A DNA stretch of 64,000 bases from Cupriavidus campinensis (GTDB lineage: Bacteria; Pseudomonadota; Gammaproteobacteria; Burkholderiales; Burkholderiaceae). The stretch spans positions 1 to 64,000 of the forward strand of contig NZ_CAJPVH010000016.1 in the NCBI RefSeq assembly GCF_905397395.1, read 5' to 3'. This document shows positions 51,483 through 61,347 of this stretch, in pieces. Positions within the stretch are counted from its first letter, which is position 1, and every line of letters starts with the position of its first letter. Under the pieces are notes generated by a model. It did not search any database, was not told where the DNA came from, and was given only the letters and a program-made list of their open reading frames with translations. The translations under genes and the position numbers were made by a program.

Positions 51483-54400
51483 CTAGCAGTCTCCCTTTTT
51501 TGCTTTATCGAAAATCAAAGCCGCTTTCGCTGAAAATATAGCCATTTGACATCCCTTAGGGCTTGGCGGCACGCCACGACTTAATTTTTTAGGATTGCCG
51601 ACCATTGGACCACTCACGGCATCATAATCATGGGAAAGCGTACCGTTGCGACCACGTGTCACGACGTCGGCCCACTCCGCATCCGCCGAACTAAATACCT
51701 TCACATTAAGACTCGCCAAATCTGAGTTCGGAACGACGAATTCGGTAATCGTCGGCTTAGCTTTTCGAAGCATCCAATCCTCAGCTTGTGCCCGCTCTGT
51801 CGTCACATAAAATCCCCCTTTGCCTGCGGGATTGAAGTCCAGCTTTCGACGCCCTTCAGACGGATCGATCGGTCCCTTGATGTTTCCTGCATGATAAAAA
51901 GTCGTCGTACTTTCATCAGCTGATAATCCCAGCGGATCAATATATTCCACTGGATTGGGCGCATACCCATACCCGTTCAGCCCTCCCCGAAGCCCAATCG
52001 GATCCCGGCTCACAAACCGCCCGCTTACCGGATCATAGTACCGGTGCCGGTTGTAATGGAGCCCGGTTTCCTCGTCGTAATACTGGCCCTGGAAGCGCAG
52101 TGGGTTGGCAATGCCTGCCTTGCGCGCCGCTTCGGAGATGACCTCGCGCGCGGCGCCCCAGGCCTTGTACTGCGCAGACCATGCAATCTCGCCGGTCTCG
52201 TCGGTCAACTCCTGGGGTGTGCCGAGGTGGTCGCACTGGTACCACGCGATGGCGTCGAACGGCCGGGGGGCGATGTCCTCGGTCCACAGCGGATCCTCAT
52301 CGATGTCGTAGTCGCCCGCGTAGTCGGGCTGGCGATGCAGGGCGATGGCGTCATGGCGCACAGCCTGGGCCAGCGGTATGAAGCTGCCGGGCTCGTACAG
52401 ATAGTGCGTGCTGCGGTCCGGCCGGCTTTCCCACGCCAGTTGGTCGCCGTCCCAGCCATAGAGCGTGACGCCCTGGGCGGAGGACGACTTGACGAGCCTA
52501 CGCCCCAGCGCGTCGTAGATGTACTGCACTGACAGGTCCGCTTGGCGATAGCCGGCCAGCCGATTGAAAGCATCCCACGTGAAGGAGGCCGCCACGCCAT
52601 GGTCCAGACGTCCGATGAGGTTGCCGCGTTCGTCCCATTGATATTGGGTGCCGGCGTATTGCCGGAGCAGGTTGTCCACCAGCCTCGGGCGGCCGGTCAG
52701 GCGACTATCGGTGGCCCGTCGTCCATGTGCCGGAGTAGCCTCATACAAGCGCGTATCGGGATCGTCGAGCAGGTTGCCGGCCGGGTCGAAGGCGAACGTT
52801 TCGCTGCCCAGTGCGCTGTGCGCAGCGAGCAGCCGGCCCACTGGGTCATAGCGATATCGCAGCGTGCCGCGCCGCATGTCGCGGATACCCGATAGCTGCC
52901 CGACCGCGTCGTACTGGTACTGGCGGTGCAGCAAGCGATGGCCCGCCCGGGCGCCCTCGATGTGGGATAGCGTCTGTTCCACCAGGCGCCCCGCCGGATC
53001 GTAGGCCTGCGCATGGGCGAGCCGGTTGCCCTGCGTGCGAAGCACCTCCCGGTGCAGGTCGTCGCGCTCCAGATGGACCAGTTCGCGGTCATCCAGCATC
53101 ACGCCGTGCACGTGCCCCGCGCCGTAAGTCAGCGCGGCCACGCGGTGTCCGTCCGGACGGATCGTGGCGATGCGCTGGTGCAGCGCGTCTAACTCGTGCC
53201 GCCAGACCGCCACCAGCGGCTGCTCCAGGCACCGGTAGTGCTGATGTTCGCGCACCACATTGCCCGCGGCGTCGTGGAACCATTGCAGGCGGCTGTCCGC
53301 GTTCTCGGCCAGGATCATGCGGCCGTCGCCGTCATAGGCGAACGTCTCGGCCTGGCTGTGCCTGACCTGGCCTTGTCGATCCAGCTGGCCCGCCTCGCGG
53401 CGGATCAGGCGACCGGCTGCATCGAAGGCGTAGGTGGTTTGCAGTTGCCCGGCATCGACGCTCCGTGCCAGCCTGCCCGTGGCCGGCTCATGGAAGTGGC
53501 GCGTGGTCCTGCCGTCGAAGCCGGTTTCCTCCAGCAAACGCCCCACTGGGTCGTAGTGGAACTCGGTCCTCGCGTCGTTCTCGTTGACGAGCGCAATGAG
53601 CCGCCCGAGCTTGTCCCACTGGTAGCCGAGCGTGCGGCCCGCCGCATCGGTGCGCCCTGCTATCAGGCCGGCCTCGCTGTAGTGCCAGGTGGTACGCCGG
53701 TGCAGCGCATCGGTGTACGCCAGCAGCCGGCCTTCAGCGTCGCGCTCGAAGTATTCCGCGCGCCCATCGGGGTGGCTGACGCTGGCCAGTTGCCCGGCCT
53801 CGTACTGGTACTGGGTCGCCTCGCCTGCCGCATTCGTGAATGTCACCAGCTCGCCGCGTGCGCCGTACTGCCAGGTGCTGGTCTTGGCCGAGCAATCGGT
53901 GTAGCTGGCGAGCTGCCCCGAGGCGGTGTAGGCCAATTGCTTCCTCCCGCCCCGGGCGTCGAGGATCTCCACCAGCAGGCCTGCCTGGTTGTAGGCGTAT
54001 TCGGTCTTGTGTCCGAGCGGATCCGTCTCCTCGATCAGGTTGCCCCGGTCGTCATGGCGGCGCTGCCACAGCCCGCCCTCGGCATCCCGGATGCCGATGA
54101 GTTGGTCGCCGTCGTCCCAGGCGTAGTGCACCGCGCTGCCGTCCGGGCGCAGGTGCTCGAGCAGGTTGCCGCGCCCATCGTAGGCGAACCTGTCCACGGC
54201 ACCGTCCGTACGCACATGCCGCACAACATTCTTGGCGTCGTCGCGGAAGAACCATTCGGATCGTCCGTCGGGATGCCGGATCCGATAGGTGTAGCCGAGG
54301 ATGTCGTAGTAATGCGAGGTTTCGTGGCCGAGCGCGTCGGTCACGCAGGTCACGCGGATGTCGGGGTCCCACGCCAGGCGGATGTCGAAACTGCCGTCAT

Positions 54401-56210
54401 CGGCCCATTCGCGCACCGCCCGGGCATTGGGGCCGTCGCCGTGCCACTGCAGGTTCGTGCCGCGTCCGGTGCGGTCCGTGTAGCGCGTGAGCAGGTGATG
54501 CCGGTAGGTGTAGTCCCAGTGGGCGGCGTTCTCGTCCTGCGCCATCACGAGATCGCCCGCGCCGTCGTAGGTATAGCGCGAGAGCTGCCGCACAAGCTGG
54601 CCGTCGGCGATCTGCCACAGTTCGGCAATGCGCCCGGCCGCGTCGGGGCGGACGCCGATGTGGGCCATCGTCGCCGTACCTTGATAGGCGATCACATCCG
54701 ACAGCACGGTGTCGCCGTGAACGCGATGGTCATAGTGCAGCGCCACGCCCGCGCCGCTGCGCAGCTTGATGCCGGTCAGGCGGAAACGCTGCCCGTGGCG
54801 GCGGTAGGTCTCCTCAGCTTCGAAACCCCGGGCGAGCGTCAGCGCGTTCTCCGACACCCGCACAAGCGTGATGTTCTCGATCGGATCGTGGTGGAACTTG
54901 CCAATCTCGGGGAGCGGATATGCATGGCTGCGGCCATCGCCGGCGTGATACACCACGCCCTTGGACACCTGATCGAAGCGGGTGGTGTACGGGGTGATCC
55001 AGCGCGCGCCGCATGGGTTCAATACACCGGTGTCGTAGGCGGCGAGGCTCGAGCGGTAGGTACGCGTCCAGGCAAGCGGCAACTGTCCCGGCAGGATGAA
55101 ATCGGTGTGCGACAGCGTCTCGTCGCCGGTGGCGAAGCTGATGCTGCGCCGGCTGCCGGAGGGTGCCGGGCAGTTTCGGCAGCCGGGGCTGCCCCGTGCT
55201 GGCGCCTGACGGCCGATGGCGCCCAGTTCGCCATCCTGCGCGCGTTGCCGTGCCTCGCTGGTGTACTTCGGATGGACATTGGCGCTCTGGCCGGCGCGCC
55301 GCTTCTGGCGCCATCGCGCCACCGCCTGGCTGAGTATCGCCAGCAGCCAGCCGAGGCTGTGCGTGGCTTGCGGGTCGGCCAACTTCGCCAGTTGCGCCCG
55401 CAGTGTCGGGCCCATCTCGCGCAGGGCGCCCGCGCTGGCGGCCACCTGCTGCCGCATCTTCTCGGGCATCGCGAGCCGCACCGCCGTGTTGGCCACCGCC
55501 TTGCCCGACGCCTTGTGGGCATCCCACACCGCACCAAAGATATTGCCGATGGCCGCCCGGGGATCGTTCAGCAACTGCTCCGCCGCAACGCCGGCTTGCG
55601 TGCGGGCCGACCGCGCGTTGCCGGCGGCGTCGAGCCGGCCCAGCGCGACGGCTTCCATCCCGCCGGCAATCTCGCCCAGCAGCCTCTCGCCCAGGGCGCC
55701 GGCATCTTCCAGGATGCTGCCCAGCTTCGCCTGCGCCTGCTGCACAAAATCGTCAAGCTCGCCGATGATGGTGGCGTTCAAATGCCCGACCAGCACCTCG
55801 ATCAACCCATCTCCGAGAGCAGCCGTGGCGGCGTGGCGCAGTTCCTGACGAACCAGCGCGAGCGTGGGCCGCAGGCTCATGCGTGCCGCTGCCATGCCCG
55901 GTGGCAACGGCAGGACGCCGATCAGGTTAATCCCCAGGCTGGCCCAGTCGAACACATCGCGCGAGCGGCTGCGCATCAGCGCGAAGATGTCGTTGAGCGC
56001 ATCGACCAGTGCCATGATGTTGCCCACCACGGGCAAGCCGCCGGCCACGGCCTGGATGCGCGCCAGCGTCACCAGCCCGCCACTGGCCTGCCGCAGCCAC
56101 GCATCGACCTGCGCGGCACCCCGGCCCACATCCTCCACGGCGATGGTATTGAGCGGGGCCACTACTGTCTCGGGCGGGCGCGGAGCAGGTGAAGGCGTCG
56201 GTTGGGACAT
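51483..56210 (-). CDS. Rhs family T6SS effector with DUF3990-like toxin tip
   Basis: Polymorphic toxin of 1575 residues. The N-terminal 290 residues hold hydrophobic helices (GGLPVVGNIMALVDALNDIF, GINLIGVLPLPPGMA) and replace the usual PAAR domain. From about 350 a long YD/Rhs-repeat shell follows and ends in the conserved core terminus DPIGLRGGLNGYGYAPNPVE / YIDPLGL. The last 147 residues resemble DUF3990, an ADP-ribosyltransferase-like toxin fold: TTFYHAGNIKGPI, KGGFYVTTERAQAEDWMLRK, EWADVV, DYDAVSGPMVGN. The tip DNA is visibly AT-richer. Start ATG 56210, 37 bases after vgrG. Confidence 0.88.
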   Translation of the reverse strand: MSQPTPSPAPRPPETVVAPLNTIAVEDVGRGAAQVDAWLRQASGGLVTLARIQAVAGGLPVVGNIMALVDALNDIFALMRSRSRDVFDWASLGINLIGVLPLPPGMAAARMSLRPTLALVRQELRHAATAALGDGLIEVLVGHLNATIIGELDDFVQQAQAKLGSILEDAGALGERLLGEIAGGMEAVALGRLDAAGNARSARTQAGVAAEQLLNDPRAAIGNIFGAVWDAHKASGKAVANTAVRLAMPEKMRQQVAASAGALREMGPTLRAQLAKLADPQATHSLGWLLAILSQAVARWRQKRRAGQSANVHPKYTSEARQRAQDGELGAIGRQAPARGSPGCRNCPAPSGSRRSISFATGDETLSHTDFILPGQLPLAWTRTYRSSLAAYDTGVLNPCGARWITPYTTRFDQVSKGVVYHAGDGRSHAYPLPEIGKFHHDPIENITLVRVSENALTLARGFEAEETYRRHGQRFRLTGIKLRSGAGVALHYDHRVHGDTVLSDVIAYQGTATMAHIGVRPDAAGRIAELWQIADGQLVRQLSRYTYDGAGDLVMAQDENAAHWDYTYRHHLLTRYTDRTGRGTNLQWHGDGPNARAVREWADDGSFDIRLAWDPDIRVTCVTDALGHETSHYYDILGYTYRIRHPDGRSEWFFRDDAKNVVRHVRTDGAVDRFAYDGRGNLLEHLRPDGSAVHYAWDDGDQLIGIRDAEGGLWQRRHDDRGNLIEETDPLGHKTEYAYNQAGLLVEILDARGGRKQLAYTASGQLASYTDCSAKTSTWQYGARGELVTFTNAAGEATQYQYEAGQLASVSHPDGRAEYFERDAEGRLLAYTDALHRRTTWHYSEAGLIAGRTDAAGRTLGYQWDKLGRLIALVNENDARTEFHYDPVGRLLEETGFDGRTTRHFHEPATGRLARSVDAGQLQTTYAFDAAGRLIRREAGQLDRQGQVRHSQAETFAYDGDGRMILAENADSRLQWFHDAAGNVVREHQHYRCLEQPLVAVWRHELDALHQRIATIRPDGHRVAALTYGAGHVHGVMLDDRELVHLERDDLHREVLRTQGNRLAHAQAYDPAGRLVEQTLSHIEGARAGHRLLHRQYQYDAVGQLSGIRDMRRGTLRYRYDPVGRLLAAHSALGSETFAFDPAGNLLDDPDTRLYEATPAHGRRATDSRLTGRPRLVDNLLRQYAGTQYQWDERGNLIGRLDHGVAASFTWDAFNRLAGYRQADLSVQYIYDALGRRLVKSSSAQGVTLYGWDGDQLAWESRPDRSTHYLYEPGSFIPLAQAVRHDAIALHRQPDYAGDYDIDEDPLWTEDIAPRPFDAIAWYQCDHLGTPQELTDETGEIAWSAQYKAWGAAREVISEAARKAGIANPLRFQGQYYDEETGLHYNRHRYYDPVSGRFVSRDPIGLRGGLNGYGYAPNPVEYIDPLGLSADESTTTFYHAGNIKGPIDPSEGRRKLDFNPAGKGGFYVTTERAQAEDWMLRKAKPTITEFVVPNSDLASLNVKVFSSADAEWADVVTRGRNGTLSHDYDAVSGPMVGNPKKLSRGVPPSPKGCQMAIFSAKAALIFDKAKKGDC

Positions 56211-56247
56211 GGCTGGGCGTGATGGCGATGGAGGGTTTCGGCGGGAA

Positions 56248-59208
56248 TCAGGAGACAAATCCCGGCGTGGTCATCGAAGGCCGGGCGGGATGCGATACGG
56301 CCTTGGCCAACGCCGGCACCGCCATCGACGTCGGCATCGCGATCGGCATCGCCTGGCCCAGCAGCGCCTGGGCGCCGGACAGGCCGAATGCCGCAAGCCC
56401 ATCGGGAAGGCCCTTGACCGCCGTGGTGAGCTGTTGCGCGATCTGCAGTGCCTGGCTGGTCTCGCTGGCCCGGCTGGCGGCAGCGAGCACCTGCCCGGCG
56501 ACAAACCCGGCGGCGCTGTCGGCCATCGCGCTGGCGCCCGCCTGCCCTGCCGCGCGCGGCGACCATGTCGGCTGGCCGACATGACTGGCCTCGACCCAGG
56601 TATCGGCGGGGTCCTTGCCAAAGCGCACCGTGGCAGGGCCCGGTGCAAGCCCGCCGACGGCCGCGAAGCCCTTGGCGTTCAAGCGGCCGGTCACGGCCTT
56701 GCCCAACGCGTCCTCCACGCGGAACTCCCCACCGATGCCGGTGCGGTTGGCGTAGTGGTTGAACAGTTCGAGATTGCCTTGCCCGGGCTTGCGCGGCGGC
56801 GGGAACGCCGCGGCACCGCGCTGTGCCGTGATCAGGGCATAGCTGGCGGTGCGAATGACATACGCGGCGCCGGTGCGATGCGTGATGCCGCCCGCGTCAT
56901 AAGTGGTACTGCTGCCGCCGCCGCTGATGACGAGCTGCTGCCGGGCCGACAGCGTGATCCGGTCGGCGGTGGCCGTGATCCCGATCCGGGCCAGCAGGTT
57001 GATGCTGTCGCGCAGCGCGCGCAGGTCGATGTCGCCGCCGGCCGCCACCAGCCGCCACCCCATGCTCTGGATAAAGATCCGCACGCCCCGGCTCGCGCTG
57101 GCCAGCAGCCGCTTGCCCACGGCCAGGCTGGTATGCCCGCCGCTGGTGAGCGCCAGATGCTCGCCCGAAGCAAGATGCGTGGAGCGCGCCGTGGTGGCCT
57201 CGATGCCGGCCGGGCTGGCAAGCACAAGGTGCGGCGCGGCCAGTTCGGGAAAGCTGCCGGCATCCGCGTTGGCGACCCCTGTGCCGTGGATGTCGTCGTT
57301 CTGCTGCTGGATGGCGCTGGCCACTTCGGCCTGGTCGGCCGCGTCCTGCGCCGCGTGCTGCTGCGCCAGCGCGGCCAGCGTTTCCTGCTGTGCACGGGCC
57401 ACCGCCAGCCGCTCCACGGTCTCGCCCAGGTCCTTGTGATGCGCGCTGGCGTTGGCACGTCGCTCGGTGGTCAGCAGCATGCCGTGGGCGCGCACTACGC
57501 CCTGGCCGTCCGTGCGCAGCTCGAAACCCTCGCCCCGCTTGTCCTTGCGCCCGGCGCCGTGCAGCACGCGCGTCAAGAAGCCGAGGCCAAGCCATGAGGT
57601 CTGATGGTCGCTCTGCAACTGGGTCTGGATTTCTCCCTGGGTATCGTCCTGGACAAAGGCGTTGGCGCGCTCGCCATGCAATTCCTTGCTGACAAAGCCG
57701 GACAGCGCGTGCTGCGCCGGCAGGGGCCACTGCGGCATATTGAGGCGGTTCGGTACGCGGCCGGTGACGATGGGACAATCGGGATCGCCATTCAGGTGCT
57801 CGACCACCACCTCCTGGCCGATGCGCGGCACGTGCACCGCCCCGAAGCGATTGCCCTGCCACGCCGAAGACACCCGCACCCAGCATGAGCTGTTGGCGTT
57901 GCGCTGGCCGATCCGGTCCCAATGCATCTGGATACGGATGCGCCCATACGCGTCAGTCCACGTCTCCTCGCCCTCCGGCCCTACCACCGTGGCGGTCTGC
58001 GGGCCACTGGCGCGCGGCTTGGGCTGCGTCCGCTCGGGCCGGAACAGCACGTTCGTCGGCTGCGCCGTGAAGGCGACCTCGCAACGCCACTGCTGGCCGA
58101 TGCCCGACGCTTCGGGCACATCCTCGATCTCCAGATCGGCGCCGAGGATCAGGTACTCGCGATTTGCCCTGTCCTGGACGAAATGGCTCAGCTTGAACGT
58201 GCACCCTGGCACCATGGCGCGCACGTGGCCCCGTCCGCTCGCCCGGCTGCCGTGCTGGCGGAGGGCCTCCATCCGCAGCCCGGCGACATGGCCGCCTTCA
58301 CGCCACGGGTCGTTGTCGGTGGCGGGCTGGCCATGATCGCCTGGATATTCATAGACCTCTGCCTCGGCATGCGCGGTGTCGAGTGGCGCCGCCGAGCGCA
58401 CCGCGAGATCCGCGCCTGGCTTGACGAAATCGTAGTCGGAACTGGCCCATTGGCCGGACACGAGGCGGTCGTGCAGCACGAACGCGTGCAGGCATTCCTC
58501 GTCGATGCGGTCCGCGCTGCGCTGCCAGCGAATGGTGTGGTAGGCGGCGCTGCTGTACGGCGCGAACGCACTGTTGGCATCGGTCAGCACCAGCCGGTGC
58601 TTGCCGTCGCTGTGCGCGATGTGCCAGGAGATGCCCCATTCCTGGGTCAGGCGCTGGAAAAAATCGAAGTCGCTCTCGCCGTACTGCACCTGGTATTCAC
58701 GGCTGGGATAGCGCGCCGCGTCGACGCGCCATTCCACGGGGAAGGCGTAGGCGCAGAGCAGCGCGTCGAGGATCTCGACCACGGTTTGTTGCTGAAAGAC
58801 GCGGTAGTCCGTCGTCAGCGTGGCCAGCCAGAGCCACGGGCGCAGCGTCAGGCAGTAAGCGATCTGCCGACCCTGCGGGATCGGGCCGCGCACGCCGGTA
58901 ATCAGCCCCGTGATCTCCCGCGTGCCCGCGCCGATGCGGCCAGATGGCCCGGCGCCGCTGCCGTCGAGTTCAATCGCAACCGTCAGTTCCTGGCCGCGCA
59001 GCGCGTGCGTGTCGAGGTTCGCCGCCGGGCCGGACGGCGCGTGCCGCGCGTCGGGGGTTTTCAGTTCCACTTCGTATTCGAACAGCTCGCACAGCCGCTC
59101 CGTGCCGGACAGCCGCGAAAACACCAGCGCCGGTGTACCCATCAGCGTGGGCAGACCGGCGCAGCGGACAGAGACGGTACGGGACGGCAGCGGCGATGGC
59201 TCGCGCAT
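56248..59208 (-). CDS. vgrG: VgrG type VI secretion spike protein with C-terminal adaptor
   Basis: Spike protein of about 986 residues. The gp27-like part (SGTERLCELFEYEVELKT, YGESDFDFFQRLTQEWGISW) is followed by the gp5 OB-fold (GRIRIQMHWDRIGQRNANSS, GAVHVPRIGQEVVVEHLNGD), then a DUF2345 beta-helix region from about 620. The C-terminal 150 residues include a transthyretin-like segment (GGEFRVEDALGKAVTGRLNA, KGFAAVGGLAPGPATV) and a helical tail. In other systems such a domain loads effectors; the rhs gene next door is the obvious cargo. The start is uncertain: 59208 or upstream to 59316. Confidence 0.9.
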   Translation of the reverse strand: MREPSPLPSRTVSVRCAGLPTLMGTPALVFSRLSGTERLCELFEYEVELKTPDARHAPSGPAANLDTHALRGQELTVAIELDGSGAGPSGRIGAGTREITGLITGVRGPIPQGRQIAYCLTLRPWLWLATLTTDYRVFQQQTVVEILDALLCAYAFPVEWRVDAARYPSREYQVQYGESDFDFFQRLTQEWGISWHIAHSDGKHRLVLTDANSAFAPYSSAAYHTIRWQRSADRIDEECLHAFVLHDRLVSGQWASSDYDFVKPGADLAVRSAAPLDTAHAEAEVYEYPGDHGQPATDNDPWREGGHVAGLRMEALRQHGSRASGRGHVRAMVPGCTFKLSHFVQDRANREYLILGADLEIEDVPEASGIGQQWRCEVAFTAQPTNVLFRPERTQPKPRASGPQTATVVGPEGEETWTDAYGRIRIQMHWDRIGQRNANSSCWVRVSSAWQGNRFGAVHVPRIGQEVVVEHLNGDPDCPIVTGRVPNRLNMPQWPLPAQHALSGFVSKELHGERANAFVQDDTQGEIQTQLQSDHQTSWLGLGFLTRVLHGAGRKDKRGEGFELRTDGQGVVRAHGMLLTTERRANASAHHKDLGETVERLAVARAQQETLAALAQQHAAQDAADQAEVASAIQQQNDDIHGTGVANADAGSFPELAAPHLVLASPAGIEATTARSTHLASGEHLALTSGGHTSLAVGKRLLASASRGVRIFIQSMGWRLVAAGGDIDLRALRDSINLLARIGITATADRITLSARQQLVISGGGSSTTYDAGGITHRTGAAYVIRTASYALITAQRGAAAFPPPRKPGQGNLELFNHYANRTGIGGEFRVEDALGKAVTGRLNAKGFAAVGGLAPGPATVRFGKDPADTWVEASHVGQPTWSPRAAGQAGASAMADSAAGFVAGQVLAAASRASETSQALQIAQQLTTAVKGLPDGLAAFGLSGAQALLGQAMPIAMPTSMAVPALAKAVSHPARPSMTTPGFVS

Positions 59209-59476
59209 ATCGGAGCGGTCGATACAGGATGAAGGCTGGACGGCGGTATGCGCCGGCTTGCCGCACGGCGCAGCAAGCACAATGCGGCGAAAGGCCCGCA
59301 TCATCGAATATGACAACTTCGAAAGTGCGCTTAGATATACTTCAATGAGATCTGCATGACTCGAGATGGCAGCCAGGAGCGTGCGGTGTTAAGGAACCGG
59401 CGGCCCATGTTGCGGATCGTGCGCCGGGCTCTATACACTACAAGCGTCCCGGCCCCCCCTGAAGGTGATCGCCCCC

Positions 59477-60505
59477 ATGCTCGAGGCCCTGCGAAATACA
59501 ACAAGCGCGCTGTTCGACCCCGATCGCCGATTCCGCCAGGCCCGCATCTTCCACGCCACGCGCGTGGCGCTGGCCCTGCTGGTGTCCATCGCGCTGACCA
59601 CCGGCATCAACGTGCCGCATGGCGAATGGGCGTCGATCACGGTGCTCGTGGTCATTGGCGGGCTCCAGCATCACGGCAATATCCGCCGCCGCGCCGCCGA
59701 GCGCGGGGTGGGCACGCTGATCGGCGCCTTCGTTGGCCTGTTCCTGATCCTCCAGGAAAGCTACTTCCGTATTCCGCTGCTGACCTACCTGCTGATCGCC
59801 GTGGCGTGCGGGTATGCGGCCTACCATGCGGTCGGCAAGGGGGGATATATCGCGCTGCTGGCCGGCATTACGGTGGTCATCACGGCCGGCCACGGCGACC
59901 AGAACGTCTATGACGCGCTCTGGCGCACCGTCGATGTCATGATCGGCACGGCCATCGCGCTGGTCTTCTCGTTCGCGCTGCCGGCCTATGCGTCGTATTC
60001 GTGGCGTTTCAAGCTCGCCGGGCTGCTACGCGCCTGCGCGGCCGTCCACGCCAAGATCGAACGGGGTTTTGCGGATGAGAGCGAGCGCCAGCAGGCCATG
60101 ATGAAGCTGGGCCCGCCGCTGGTGCAGCTGCGCAGCCTGATCCCCTCGGTGGCGAAGGAAACCGGCACGCCGCCGGCGGATCTGGAGGAAGTCCAGCACT
60201 GCGCGCGGGTGTGCATCAGCGCGCTGGAGATGCTGGCGACGATTCCGCCCGAGAGCATGGATGCCTGCGGAGAGGAGCACTGCATCCGCGACCTGCTGCT
60301 GGAGATGGCCAGCGCGCTGGAAGCCGGCGACGAGACCATGGTCCGCCAGAACATCACCCTGCCAGCGCCGCACCCGGACGATCCGTCCATCGGCCATAGT
60401 TCGTTTGCGTTCCTGACCCTGCAGCTGTCGGCCGAGCTGGGCCATCTGCGCGACCATCTGTCCCAGATGGCGGCGCAGCATCACTTTCCCTACGCCACGC
60501 GCTGA
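59477..60505 (+). CDS. FUSC/YccC-type inner-membrane protein
   Basis: Membrane protein of 342 residues of the fusaric acid resistance-like (FUSC) family. About six N-terminal helices (ATRVALALLVSIALTTGINV, WASITVLVVIGGLQHHGNIR, AAERGVGTLIGAFVGLFLIL) are followed by a cytoplasmic helical tail of about 150 residues. Relatives take part in aromatic acid or drug efflux, usually with MFP partners, none of which is present here. ATG at 59477; a GTG at 59465 is alternative. Convergent with the LysE gene, 6 bases apart. Confidence 0.88.
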   Translation: MLEALRNTTSALFDPDRRFRQARIFHATRVALALLVSIALTTGINVPHGEWASITVLVVIGGLQHHGNIRRRAAERGVGTLIGAFVGLFLILQESYFRIPLLTYLLIAVACGYAAYHAVGKGGYIALLAGITVVITAGHGDQNVYDALWRTVDVMIGTAIALVFSFALPAYASYSWRFKLAGLLRACAAVHAKIERGFADESERQQAMMKLGPPLVQLRSLIPSVAKETGTPPADLEEVQHCARVCISALEMLATIPPESMDACGEEHCIRDLLLEMASALEAGDETMVRQNITLPAPHPDDPSIGHSSFAFLTLQLSAELGHLRDHLSQMAAQHHFPYATR

Positions 60506-60511
60506 GCCGGG

Positions 60512-61144
60512 TTACTTCCGGTCCGTCAGCGCGATGCGCATGGCCAGCGCGCCGAGTACCGTTCCCATCACATAGCGCTGCGCGCGCAGCCATCGCTCGC
60601 TGCGCGACAGGAACGCGGTAATCCCGGACGCCCCCATCACCAGCAGGAAGTTCACCGCACCGCTGACGCCGATCTGCACCGCGCCCAGTTGCAGGCTCTG
60701 CCACAGCACGGAGCCCTGCTCGGGATGCAGGAACTGCGGGAAGAACGACAGGTAGAACATCGCCACCTTGGGATTCAGCAGATTGGTGACAAAGCCCATG
60801 CTGAACAGCTTGCGCGGCGGATCGGCCGGCAGCACGCGGGCCTGGAACGGCGCCGCGCCGCCGGGGCGCACCGCCTGCCAGGCCAGCCAGAGCAGATAGG
60901 CCGCGCCGGCCAGCCGGATGGCATCGAAGGCGAACGGCACCGCCATCAGTAGCGCGGTCAGCCCCAGCGCGGCGGCCATCAGGTGGACCACAAACCCGAG
61001 CAGCACGCCCGCCAGCGAGACCAGCCCAGCCGCCCGGCCCTGGCACAGCGCGCGGGACACGCAATAGATCATGTTGGGCCCCGGGGTCAGCACCAGGACA
61101 AGGGCGGCCAGGGCAAAGAAGGCCAGGTCGTGCCAGTCGAGCAT
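60512..61144 (-). CDS. LysE/RhtB family amino-acid exporter
   Basis: Inner-membrane exporter of 210 residues with six helices. VLVLTPGPNMIYCVSRALCQ and the loop FVTNLLNPKVAMFYLSFFPQ are family signatures. Members export homoserine, threonine, lysine or analogues; the substrate here is not determinable. Usually regulated by a LysR/ArgP-type protein, but none lies next to it. Confidence 0.93.
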   Translation of the reverse strand: MLDWHDLAFFALAALVLVLTPGPNMIYCVSRALCQGRAAGLVSLAGVLLGFVVHLMAAALGLTALLMAVPFAFDAIRLAGAAYLLWLAWQAVRPGGAAPFQARVLPADPPRKLFSMGFVTNLLNPKVAMFYLSFFPQFLHPEQGSVLWQSLQLGAVQIGVSGAVNFLLVMGASGITAFLSRSERWLRAQRYVMGTVLGALAMRIALTDRK

Positions 61145-61347
61145 GTCGGATTTCCTTCAAAAAGGGCGACTTCGGGGGATCGGGCCATTATAGGAACGGG
61201 TGCCCTCGTCGAGTGGATACAGATGCGCATGGCTTTCGGCCGCATCTGTACAGCACCGGCCGCCGTGTCGGACAAACTCGCCTTGCCGGGGCACCGCTGA
61301 TGGGCCACATTGGGGCCACATTGGTCTGTGACGCCTCCTTGCCTCCC

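Noticed and set aside
53196-56192. A 998-codon plus-strand frame opposite rhs
   Set aside because: Antisense shadow; Rhs repeats and core motifs are unambiguous on the minus strand.
59209-59476. A transposon or attachment site beside vgrG
   Set aside because: No inverted terminal repeats, target duplication, tRNA end or integrase gene was seen; only a divergent promoter-type gap.
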